Assembly: GCA_905221605.1 (NCBI GenBank)
Contig: CAJNDS010001469.1
Coordinates: 618,501-682,500 of the forward strand
Direction: 5' to 3'
DNA from: Symbiodinium natans
Taxonomy: Eukaryota; Sar; Dinophyceae; Suessiales; Symbiodiniaceae
Length of the DNA: 64,000 nucleotides
Below, one piece after another: positions 55,601 to 64,000 of this stretch. How positions within the stretch are numbered: the first letter of the stretch is position 1; every line of letters begins with the position of its first letter. The notes below the pieces were generated by a model. The model made no database searches. It was not told the origin of the DNA and saw nothing but the letters and a program-made list of their open reading frames with translations. The position numbers were made by a program, and so were the translations under genes.

Positions 55601-58600
55601 ATGCCCCTCCAGTAGGGAATAACACCATTTGTTTGTATAGGGATTGTTAAGATGATTTAAGGTATGTTCCTGAATTGAGGGGTATAGAGGGCTCTGTGGG
55701 TATTCATCTCCAAACCCTCGAATGCAGCTTCGGGAATAGGTCTGGAGGACCTCTTTAGTACCTCATTACATGATGAGTAGAATATACATAAGCTAGGATG
55801 CTCAGCAGTGCCCTTACTCAAAACCAGGGCACCCTTTTAATGCTAGGTTACTGGGCGACCTAGAAGAAGTGAGCCACCCCCAAAAGAATTGCAATCGGGG
55901 GTCCAGGTAGGGCTAAGGGGTGTTAGGGCGAACTGGTTGCGGGCATTATCATCCTTGAAATCTCCTGTCGAAGAACCACGCAAAGTTTAGGGTTTAGGGT
56001 TTGGACACGGCTACTGTGAACAAGACTTTAAGTGACTCAAATAGATTGGTTTGTTGGGAGGGCTCGGTAGCAACCCATTGAGCGCGTCCTTGGAGCGTGT
56101 AGTGTACAGCCAACATCTACACATAGACGTATAAATCTATATGTATATATATATATGCACATGTATGTGTATAATGTGCATACACATCTAGATATATTAA
56201 GTACATATTTGCTCTAAATAAGCGTGCTTTGATTTAGTATATATATATATACACACGAAGATAGTTCTTATATAAAATTCATATGCAACCCCTGGGGCCC
56301 TCAACGGAACATTCCCGGAGCCATCTTGGACCTCTGGCAGGTCTTGGAGTATTTTGAAGGCGGCAGCTTAGAGGACCGACCAAAGTGGCGGATGCGGATA
56401 ATTTTCAGGGTTTGGGGTTTAGGATTCAGGGTTTAGGGTCACAGATCAAGTCCGCGCTAAGCAAGAAAAACAAGTTCAGGGTCATTTTTTCTCATAGAAG
56501 CCCAGAAAAATAAGATCCCCCCCATTAAAGGGACCCTTCCATTCGAAGGCTGCGTTGGTGTTATGTGAGAGGTCGAGATACAGGTTGCAAGTTGAGTCTG
56601 AACTTCCCTAACTCGCCAGACCCCTGAGAGGATCCAAAAGCAGATCCCTGTCAGGGTTCCTGAGAATAACCGAATAGTAGTGTAGGGCAGCATTTTTGGT
56701 TCTACTCCTAGGGGTCTGGGTCACAAGCACGCCTGAACCCTTGCGTAACTCGGCTGCGGCTGACCATGCCAAGGCTAAGGCACGCATGTATTGTCAAGGC
56801 AGGTCTCTGACACTCACATGCACTCGCTGTCTCCCTCTCTCTCTCTCTCTCTCTCTGGCGCTCGCTCTCGCTGTACCTCGTGCTATGCGTGCATAACTAC
56901 GCATATGTTTTCCTTCCATGTGTTTGCATAGTCGTGTTTGGACTGGTCTTTAAGCAAAATGTCCTCACCATTCACCATCTGCTTGCGGGGGAACACTTGA
57001 AGGTTCATGGATACCTATATGTAGGATTATAAGTACCCGGGCAAGGTTATCACCAAGTTAATCTCACTGAAACTCCCTGGGCATAAGCACCCATGAACCC
57101 CCAAAAACAGGAGGCTGTGCCCAAGCTCGCTGGCTCGCGCCTGCCGGAGAAGTTGCCGAGGGGGGGGGGGGGGAGGGGGGGGGGGGGGGCAGGGGGGGGA
57201 AAGGGGGGGGAAAGGGTTGGGTGTTGGGCTTGGGGTCGCCATGGTCCTTGCGACCTGTTTCGACTTGACCGGTTTCAGGTCTCAGAGTTTTTGTGGGATT
57301 TTGTGGGCTTTTGTGGGGAAGGTTCAGGTTTTTCGTTTGACGTCTGGGTGGGTGTCCATTGCTTTCCGGAAGAGGATGCAGGCACCCCGGAAGAACGACG
57401 CACCTTGCAAGGATACATGGCTTCAGGAGATATTCACCCAAAGAGCCCAACACCCCTTAATTAAGGAATATTCCTTAAATCATAATATTAAGGATCCCTT
57501 TACAATTTAAGGTACATTCCTTAATTAAGGAGTATTGGGCTCTCTGGGCAGGACACATACATGGCTCAGGGTTTGCATTTCTTAGTTGTTGCGCAAACTT
57601 GCCCCACATGGGTGTGCGAACTACACCCAGCTGTAGCATCACGCAAACCCTAAACCCTAAACCCTAAACTAAACCCCAAAAACTCTAAAACCCTAAACCC
57701 TAACTATCTCAGGGTTGAGGACAGACGTCAGGTTTGTGCGATTGCCAGGTTCAGTCTGAGATTCTTCATGCCGAGATCACGTCAGGTGTCCTTTAAGGCT
57801 TGCCCCACACCTACCCTCGATCCTGTTAGGGTTTAGGGTTTAGGGTTTCTGCCCTAAACCCCAAAACCCTACTCCGTAATCCCTAATTCACCACCATCAA
57901 AACACGATAAATGCTGCGTTAGCCAGTAGAGATATTTCCCGAGACAAGACCCAAGAGACGCAAAGAGGCCAATACCCCTTTATAAAGGCATATATACCTT
58001 AAAGGGTTTAGGGTATAGTCATCCTCGTATAGATTAAGGTATATTCCTTTATTAAGGGGTATTGGGCTCCTGGGGGGCAAAAAAAACTATCTAGGGGTCA
58101 GCAATATTCTAAGCCCTAAACGCTAAACCCTAAACCCTCCTTAATTCAAGGGCTTTGGGCTCTCTCTCTCTCTCTCTCTCTCTCTCGCTCTCTCTCTCGG
58201 GGAGCAGGAGCTGAAGGCGCGCCAGTTGTTTAAAGCGCTGCTCTCGGCTGTGTGTGACTGGACCGAAATTACTACCTTGTGGGTTTAGGGTTTAGGGTTT
58301 AGGGTTTAGGGTTGAGGCTTTAGGGTTTAGGGATGTCATGTGCAGTGAAGTCAGTGGTAGATGGGTTCAGAAGCTGGAGGCCTTGGGACCTCCTGCTGTG
58401 TGAAACTTAAACTGCATGGCCTGAACATGTCCGGGCGTATCCTTCCAAGCCTGCTGCAAAAGGAAAGTCAAACCCTAACCCGACACGAGTCTGCGCCTCT
58501 GAATTAGGGTTCAGGGTTTAGGGGTCAGGGTCTCTTAACCCTGCCTCCCTTTGGCCATGTGGTCTTGAAGGAAGGGCTTAGGGTTTGGGAGGGTGGATAC

Positions 58601-61022
58601 CTCCTTTTCTTGGCAGAGGTTCTTGAACTAGGTAAAGATTCTGTCGGTGCTTGTAACCGGTGAAAGGGTCGAGAAGCCTTCATCTCATGTAAACGGAAAT
58701 CCCCCCCCCCCTCTCCTTTATACGGTTTGTAGGGTTTGTATGGGTTTACGGGTTCAGGCTACTTGCATCTTCGACGGATCATCCACCGCGATGTGAAGCC
58801 GTCAAACGTGGTTGTTTCCGTGCCTCCTGCTGCACACAGTGCTAGGACGCGAAGTAGGCCCTCATTCCCTTTCTGTTGGGGTCTAGGTTCCCTTATAAGC
58901 CCCTTGAAACCCAAAAAGGGCAGCCTGTTCATTCCCAGGTTTGTTTTGGGTCCCTAAACCCTAAACCCCAACCCTAAACCCGAAACCCTAAACCCTGAAC
59001 CCTGAACCCTAATAGAGTCAGTGTCGTGTTTCCTGGGGGCAGGAAATTTGCACTTGAGCCCTGCTGCAGGGATTCAGCGGGAACATCCCAACTCGAAACC
59101 AATCCGCTCAACAACCTATGTCCTGAGTTCTGGGGACTAGCTCTTAGATCACGACATGGCCAGGGTAAAATGGGCAGTCAAGCACAGGAAGGGGTTTTTG
59201 GCTGATTGGCTTTGCACAAGGAACTGAAAACATGTACAGTGCGATGAATTAGAGTTTGACAAGGCTTCAATGGGTCATGATGTTTCTGACATTGGTCATG
59301 TGCTGAGGTTTAGAGTCTAAACCCTAAACCCTAAACCCTAAACCCTAAACCCTAACTCTCCGAGTTCCGCGCTCGCCACCTGTCTCAGGCCGACTTGTCG
59401 GATCTGCGACTCTTAGATTTCAACGTCGCGAAGCGCCTGACAGAAGGAGGCACGGAGTACTCAGAGGGCCTAAACCCTAAACCCTAAACCCTAAATCCTA
59501 AACCCTAAACCCTAAACCCTAAACCCTAAACCCTAAACCCTAATTGAAGGAAACTACCTCAAACTATACAGGGCTCCTTGATATGATTTAAGGAGTATTC
59601 CTTACTTAAGGGGTACTGTGGCCTCCTCAACTACTGCCCCCTGGTTCTAAGTAGGGAATGAGGGAATTAGGACACGATATATACCCTTTACGGGATTTTA
59701 TAGGGTACCTCATTCCCTCATTCCCTACTAAAAACTAGCCAGTAACCCAGACCTTTGGGAGGATCCAAACCGTAGATCCCTTTAAGGCTTCCTAAACATA
59801 GCCTAGTAGTAGAAGGGGGGACTAGTTGGGGCTTCTTCTTTTTGGATCTTCCCTTTAGGGTTTAGGGTTTAGGGCCAACACTTTTCAATATGACTTTCGG
59901 GTAGCTGACCATGAACATGTTGGCAAGCAATATGTTGAGCCTTCCCGGGTATTACAATATGTGGTACTTACTTTGCGTAATAGCAGTAGTATGCAGCATA
60001 CTATAAAGTGGATCATCACCCTCTGTCACACATCCGTTGGGCGGCCGCCCCTCGAAATTTGGAGCTCTTGCGCAAACAGCGGACCAAAACCATCAAAATA
60101 TACCCGAAGGATCCATGTACCCATATAATCGATACCTGGGCCCTGAAGGGGTTCCTACATAGTAGCTTCAGGGCCCAAGTATATACAACCCTAAACCACA
60201 AACCCTACGCTACTACAAGGAGGCCCCCCCCCCTCCCCCCAGTTACAAGCAGAGTTATAAGGACCCTAAATTAGGTTGTAAGTCCCTTAACTATCGTTAG
60301 TATAGTAAGGGGGCCCCTCCTACTAGCTTTAGGACCCAAGTATATACCATATAGGTACATGGATCCAGGGGAAGACTCGCGGGCCCTGGGGGATGTTTAG
60401 GGTTTAGGGTTTAGGGATTTAGGGTTTAGGGTTTAGGGTTTAGGGCAAAGTTTCGGGTTAGGGTTTATAAGGTTGAGGGCAATGGGAGCGGCGGTAGTAC
60501 GAAAGACTTCCTCAGCAACGATCCCATGACATCATGCTGCGAACGGACCATGCAAGTGCTGAACGTGCTCTGCAAAATCATGGAAGCATGTTCTCAAATT
60601 TCGTGTGTGTGTGTGTGTGACTGCGGCCTTGCTTTATAGTGAAACTTATTGACCGTAACAGAACAGCTTTCTCGTTCTTGAAAGGGAATGAGTTATATCC
60701 CGATATATACTTCTGCCCCCCCCCCCCACACCCCCGAACAAGGATTGACATGTTTGTAAAGACCCAGCCGCGTTATAAACACGGTGCGTGTTTACAACTT
60801 CGCGTTTTTTTTACAACTTCCAAACATCTTGGCATATCTTGGCTTCTTCATCTGATAAGCCTTAGCAAAAATGATGCTGTGTAAAAGGGCCTGCCATGAG
60901 AACTACGAAACCCGCAAGCACAAGCACAGGCGAAGGAGTTTTACACGCAAATATGGTATGTAAAAACGCAGGCCCCATGGCGGGCCCTTCTGTATATATA
61001 TATATATAGATATATATATATT

Positions 61023-61053
<31 letters not shown>

Positions 61054-62996
61054 GTATTTATATTTATATTTATATTTATACACACATAGTCTATATTATT
61101 TACTTGTATTTAGATCTATACTTATATAGATTGTCAGCAATCATCGTAAGATGGGTACTTTCATTTAGTTTCAGATGCTACACGGTTCGAGTTGGGAAGC
61201 CCCGGCAAACTTGGATACACCATGCAAAGAAGTTTGTGTGGGAAGAGACGCTTGGCAGAATATCTTATGAAGAAACCCCGGTACAAGATAATCTCATCTA
61301 TAATGCGGGTTTGCAAAGACAGTTCTAAAGCGTCTGCAGAGGGTAAGCCTCCTTTTTGCTGCGCCAACGCCGTGTCTTGAAGTTGACGTACAGTCGATTC
61401 ACGGTATGGCTTCGGAACACGGTTCGGGCGGAGCTAATTCGGAGTTTTGTCGGTCCGCTCTAGACTTCCATGCCCTCCCCCCCCCCCCCACCCCCCTTGC
61501 GGCCTCCGCCCTGCCGCCCGCCGAATATTAGAAGATCAGGGTTTAGGGTTTAGGGTTTAGGGTTTAGGGTTTAGGGTTTAGGGTTTAGGGTTTAGGGTTT
61601 AGGGCGCCATCTTTGTCTCAATTGGCATGATTGCAGCGGGCCCCTGATCTACCATTTGCTTGAGAACCCCCACACCTCAACAATAAAAGATAATCATCCC
61701 CATATTGCCCAAGGAAAATGTTTTTTGCATTAGCCTTTTTTGGGGGTGGGGGGGGGGGTGTGTTCTAAGCAAGTACTGCTGATGGAAGCCATTGAACAAG
61801 CTTTTTTAAAGGAGCAAGTCGGCACCTTTGAGGATCTTTAAAAACGGACACCCAAACCCAAGGGTGCAACCTTGGGGGTCCGAGGGGGTAGGGTTTAGGG
61901 TTTAGGGTTTAGGGTTTAGGGTTTAGGGTTTAGGGTTAGGGTCCATGAACAGAAGCAGCGTAGTCCTGGGACTGGGGGCCGCGCGCGTGCCAAAATGCCA
62001 AGAGCACCCAAATTTTCTCCGGGAGGGGGGGGCATATGGGCACTAAAAGGGTTTATGTGGTTCATATACCTTACCCCCCACCCCCCCCCCCAACCCTCCC
62101 CAAACCCCAAACCCTAAACCCTAAACCCCAATACCGCGTCAGGAGTAAAAAATGAAGACTTAGGGATCCTCAATATGATCCAGGTATATTCCGTATGGGG
62201 TATGAGGCCCGTACAGCAGTTGGCAAGATGTGGCAACCACAAATAGTAAAGCCCGCAATGTAGATCCAGCCCCAACATCCCAAATGTCCCAGAATACCCT
62301 AAATACCCTAAATTCTTAGGGTTTAGGGTTTAGGGTTATACCCTGAAGTATGGGGCTCTTTGGTTTTATGGGGCATTTTAGGCATATTAGGGTTCCCCAC
62401 TTAAGGGCCCATACCAAGGGACCATGGAACTACCCTAAACCCTACACCCTACAACCCCTTAAGATTCCCTAAACCCTCAACCCTAAACCCTGAACCCTGA
62501 ACCCTAAACCCTAAACCGATGTGGATTCGCCCCAGCTGTGCAGGAGTGAAAAAAACCCTAAACCCCCTAAACCCCCTAAACCCTAAACCCTAAACCCTGG
62601 CTGCGTGAGGAGCCTTGACGCTGACTGGGACGCGGCTGTACTGTGCACCTGAAGTGCTGGACGGCGAGCCACCCAATGAAGCCAATGACGTCGCCCGGCC
62701 TTCAGACACGGAACAAACAAAAAGAGGGGTTTTGGGTTTAGGGTTTAGGGTTTAGGGTTTAGGGTTTGGGGTCGTTGCAACCGCGTCCATGGACCTATAT
62801 AGTACACATACTTGGGCCTTTAAGGGGTACCTACGCTAGCTTTAGGGCCCAAGTACATTACATGCCATATTGAGATTTTTGGGAGTGCATGACCCAAAAA
62901 TCGACCCTGGATCATGCCGGAGGTGTGGGGCTGTGGGCTTTGCGTCTACTTTATGCTCGCCGGTCGGCTGCCGTGGAAGATGCTGGGCTGTCTTCA
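52552..62996 (+). CDS. Gene 4: serine/threonine protein kinase, multi-exon, incomplete
   Basis: Catalytic domain of a protein kinase, which transfers phosphate from ATP to Ser/Thr. Domain-bearing exons: 54035-54115, 54517-54610, 54869-54924, 55500-55556, 56341-about 56400, 58208-58253, 58758-58819, 59389-59449, 62610-62689 and 62923 onward. Visible in order: VALKI (beta-3 Lys), GEYRML (helix-C Glu), HPHIIRALDFF, hinge VLEYFEGGSLED, helix E QLFKALLSAV, catalytic loop HRDVKPSN, metal loop DFN, activation segment TGTRLYCAPEVL, and DVWGCGLCVYFMLAGRLPW. Splice phases agree at seven junctions, some only with GC or GA donors. DFN replaces the usual DFG, but the metal-binding Asp is kept. The glycine loop is not found with confidence. 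Candidate upstream exons at 52552 and 52722 suggest an N-terminal extension. Group within the kinome and substrate cannot be told. Confidence 0.85.
52722..52826 (+). CDS. Gene 4 candidate upstream exon
   Basis: After a cctgcag acceptor. By phase from the previous exon it reads ALLTRAEALFGQENAGPAGS then WLVIDTTRQPFLPC. A second frame (GASDKGRGIVWTGERRACWK) looks vaguely like a glycine loop. The choice is open. Confidence 0.45.
53706..53927. mobile_element. Family-E element with a nested family-D element
   Basis: Family E has ends AAGGATCCATGTACC / GGTACATGGATCCTT. A family-D copy (53784-53902) sits inside it, between the CCCAAGTA half and the TATACCG half. Other family-E copies: 29448-29550, 45141-45243, 60107-60366 (with a different insert of about 150 bp) and 62788-62872 (worn). 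Confidence 0.85.
54035..54115 (+). CDS. Kinase exon: beta-3 strand with VALK lysine
   Basis: 27 codons, KDGLVVALKIAGRALRAHAA and on, from a ctttag acceptor to a gtgggg donor. The Lys of VALK is the ATP-positioning residue. CCCTAAA array before, TTTAGGG after. Confidence 0.75.
54517..54610 (+). CDS. Kinase exon: insert between beta-3 and helix C
   Basis: TRSPIQPDVGFRVLVDFRAD then NPKVVLRRFIT. It is phase-compatible with both neighbours using a GA donor (gaacac). The insert is not part of the common kinase fold, so it may be lineage-specific. Confidence 0.5.
54605..54868 (+). repeat. CCCTAAG minisatellite in a kinase-gene intron
   Basis: Units AACCCTAAG and CCCTAAGCCCTAAG alternate for about 260 bp and end directly at the acceptor of the helix-C exon. 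Confidence 0.9.
54869..54924 (+). CDS. Kinase exon: helix C
   Basis: SKDTFALAEGEYRMLQPL, where the Glu of GEYRML is the likely helix-C partner of the VALK Lys. GC donor (gcctta), phase 0, joining to HPHIIRALDFF. It follows a CCCTAAG minisatellite. Confidence 0.8.
55500..55556 (+). CDS. Kinase exon: beta-4 and beta-5
   Basis: 19 codons, HPHIIRALDFFTTSVSAIM, from an attaag acceptor to a gtgcgg donor. The next exon adds VLEYFEGG, giving a normal beta-5 and hinge. Confidence 0.85.
56341..56400 (+). CDS. Kinase exon: hinge and helix D start
   Basis: VLEYFEGGSLEDRPKWRMR after a tggcag acceptor. The 3' end is uncertain: GA donor after SLE, or GC donor near 56396. A small exon may lie between here and 58208. 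Confidence 0.8.
56508..56693. mobile_element. Family-G inverted-repeat-like element
   Basis: Contains GAGGATCCAAAAGCAGATCC and GGTTCCTGAGAATAACCGAA. The same blocks occur at 34926-35000 (GAGGATCCAAACAATAGATC) and 59748-59818. Element ends are not defined. Confidence 0.5.
57437..57548. mobile_element. Family-C inverted-repeat element, best copy
   Basis: AT-rich 112-bp near-perfect palindrome: CCCAAAGAGCCCAACACC at one end and the complement (AGTATTGGGCTCTCTGGG) at the other. More copies or halves: 10009-10114, 33351-33512, 38252-38377, 42287-42368, 50444-50581, 55590-55700, 57961-58075 and others. It carries no obvious splice sites at its tips. Confidence 0.8.
58208..58253 (+). CDS. Kinase exon: helix E
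   Basis: ELKARQLFKALLSAV, with a gagcag acceptor preceded by a 40-nt CT-rich tract and a gtgact donor in phase 1, completing a Cys codon with the next exon. Confidence 0.85.
58758..58819 (+). CDS. Kinase exon: catalytic loop
   Basis: YLHLRRIIHRDVKPSNVVVS, with the catalytic Asp in HRD and the Lys and Asn of the loop all present. Acceptor ttcag, donor gtgcct, phase 0 out. Confidence 0.95.
59389..59449 (+). CDS. Kinase exon: metal-binding loop (DFN)
   Basis: ADLSDLRLLDFNVAKRLTEG from a tctcag acceptor. DFN stands where DFG is usual. A GC donor (gcacgg) is required to join to the next exon in frame; no in-frame GT donor does this. Confidence 0.9.
60991..61082. repeat. TA microsatellite followed by TTTA repeats
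   Basis: TA repeats, then about ten TTTA-type units, inside the large intron before the activation-segment exon. Confidence 0.9.
61175..61342 (+). CDS. Coding-like block in a kinase-gene intron, possible retroelement remnant
   Basis: Bounded by a tttcag acceptor and gtaagc donor, with two open frames. One reads RVGKPRQTWIHHAKKFVWEE; V-G-K/R-P-R-x-x-W is a pattern seen near the C-terminus of LINE-type reverse transcriptase proteins. The other reads GKRRLAEYLMKKPRYKIISS. It is AT-richer than the other exons. Either a retroelement fragment or an alternative exon. Confidence 0.35.
61653..61772. mobile_element. Family-J inverted-repeat element
   Basis: Left end TTTGCTTGAGAACCCCC, right end GGTGTGTTCTAAGCAAGTA, with CATATTGCCCAAGGAAAATG between. 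Related pieces lie near 1480-1556, 14877-14945, 22506-22569, 41250-41375, 41640-41776 and 50340-50410. Confidence 0.55.
62610..62689 (+). CDS. Kinase exon: activation segment and APE
   Basis: LTLTGTRLYCAPEVLDGEPP NEAND, with TGT and APE motifs. Acceptor gtgag with AG|G after a CCCTAAA tract; donor gtcgcc in phase 0. The intron before it is 3.2 kb. Confidence 0.9.
62923..62996 (+). CDS. Kinase exon: helix F, 3' end uncertain
   Basis: VWGCGLCVYFMLAGRLPWK completes DVW with the preceding exon. The donor is not clear (GA near 62977 or GC near 62985). The rest of the C-lobe was not found before the window ends. Confidence 0.85.
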
Positions 62997-63124
62997 GAGG
63001 GCTTCGGGGTCTTTTTTTCTGCCCTCTAGGTGGGATCGATGGTGTATCACACGTTGTTGTGTTTTGTTTTTTTTTTGGGGCGGGGGGACTTCAGGGTTGA
63101 GGTTTTACACTAAACCCTAAACCC

Positions 63125-63183
63125 TGGGGGGGGGGGGGGGGGGGGGGGGGTGCAAGGGTGGGGGTGCGGGGGGGGGGGGGGGG
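63125..63183. repeat. Long poly-G tracts
   Basis: Two G runs of about 25 and 18 bases. Similar G or C homopolymers occur at 1866-1892, 5641-5660, 9092-9118, 11199-11221, 36297-36320, 41618-41638, 47740-47760 and 49366-49386. Confidence 0.9.
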
Positions 63184-63740
63184 CACCCAATATTCAAGTA
63201 CTTAGGATGCCCAGTAGTATCTTATTGCCTTTTGGGGGTGTTTAGGTTCCCTGAAACCCTCTTCAAGCAAAAAAAGAGCACCCTTATTTACCCTAGGTTA
63301 CTGGGCAACCTAGATACTTAGGTCTGCGTTGACAAGCAAGCACACAAAAGCCCTGCCTACTTGGAGGTTCAGGGTACTTATATAACCCCAATTCGAACTG
63401 CACTTGTAAGCCCCCTCAGTCCTCTAAGTAGATTAGAAGTAGACTTCCAATTGGAATTGGGGCCATCATGTAACCCTAAATCCTGAACCATGAGCCCTAA
63501 ACTTTGTAATTGGGGTTATAGGTACCCGTGAACCTCCAAGTAGTTGCCTGTGATGTGGGTGTCCTGCGTGCGCACACCTTTCACACGATGAGCAGCGAAG
63601 GGTCGGATTTGGACAACACACTAAACCACCCTAAACCCTTTAAAAGGAGGGACACCTAGAAGGGAGTCATAATCTTCTTCCCCTATATAACCCCTTTATA
63701 TAACTCATATAGTCCCTCTACACCTACGAAGCCCCACGAG

Positions 63741-63838
63741 GTTTCTCCCGACTGAGAACCGCAATGAGAACATCTACACGACTCCTCCAGCACTTCGGGT
63801 CACAAGCTCCAAGCACTCGGCCCGCATCGTTTCGGGGC
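63741..63838 (+). CDS. Candidate exon
   Basis: FLPTENRNENIYTTPPALRV then TSSKHSARIVSG, from a cacgag acceptor with AG|G to a gtaggg donor. Membership in the kinase gene is possible but not shown. Confidence 0.5.
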
Positions 63839-64000
63839 GTAGGGTTTTTGGTCTACTTGAAGGTTCATGGTACTTACTAACCCTACTTATAATACCCCTA
63901 AAGGGCCTTATAGGGGTTATCCCAATTATAAGTAGGGTTATAAGCCCAGTTATAATTGGTTAGTAAATACCATGAACCTTTAAGTAGGGGCAATACTATT

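Noticed and set aside
57064-57464. Long frames on both strands around 57.1-57.5 kb
   Set aside because: Driven by poly-G/poly-C low complexity at 57160-57210. The part after 57370 might hold a kinase exon but no phase-consistent case was found.
1-64000. Chromosome end (true telomere)
   Set aside because: Telomere-type repeats are short, in both orientations and mixed with exons; no long terminal array is present.
1-64000. Apicomplexan (Eimeria-like) origin, also rich in AGGGTTT repeats
   Set aside because: Coding CAG/homopolymer repeats typical there are absent, while GC and GA donors and introners point to a dinoflagellate.

Overview
The window looks like nuclear DNA of a dinoflagellate, or a very close alveolate relative. 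This rests on several signals read from the sequence. Coding sequence occurs as many short exons (about 30-200 nt), all convincing ones on the + strand. Reading frames join across introns only if GC and GA donors are allowed beside GT, often with AG|G acceptors, which is a known dinoflagellate habit. Telomere-type heptamers (TTTAGGG / CCCTAAA) are scattered in well over 100 short tracts. Introns are packed with short inverted-repeat elements of the kind called introners. No operons, rRNA, tRNA, CRISPR or bacterial features were found. Species and genus cannot be fixed from this.

Layout. (1) 1-16.2 kb: a long gene, cut by the left window edge, with about 35 exons. From 6217 to 10840 the splice phases agree at every junction, with introner copies forming three of the introns (7082-7193, 7432-7542, 10475-10602); a fourth sits at 15640-15746. 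It ends in a candidate stop at 16175-16177. The product is not recognised. (2) About 17.4-24.4 kb: a second set of phase-compatible exons, starting with a candidate ATG exon at 18222 and ending in an 84-codon exon with a stop at 24350. Product not recognised. (3) About 25-51 kb: a field of good-looking exons belonging to one or several unrecognised genes, interrupted by a 1-kb G-rich low-complexity block (39.4-40.4 kb). (4) About 52.5-63 kb: a serine/threonine protein kinase gene in at least nine domain-bearing exons. The motifs VALK, the helix-C Glu, the hinge EYF, HRDVKPSN, DFN (in place of DFG), APE and DVWGCG occur in the right order over 9 kb. A downstream exon of unknown membership lies near 63.75 kb.

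The non-coding part is a layered mosaic: at least ten families of roughly 70-250-bp elements with terminal inverted repeats, some nested in one another, plus telomere-like tracts, long poly-G/poly-C runs, TA microsatellites and several minisatellites. Two points deserve a second look. Some introner families carry their own splice sites, so the whole element is the intron. Telomere-like tracts often sit just inside introns as TTTAGGG after a donor and CCCTAAA before an acceptor, so many exons are flanked by converging repeats.

Exon boundaries were set by eye from frame openness, splice motifs and phase agreement. In several exons more than one frame is open, so translations are hypotheses except for the kinase.
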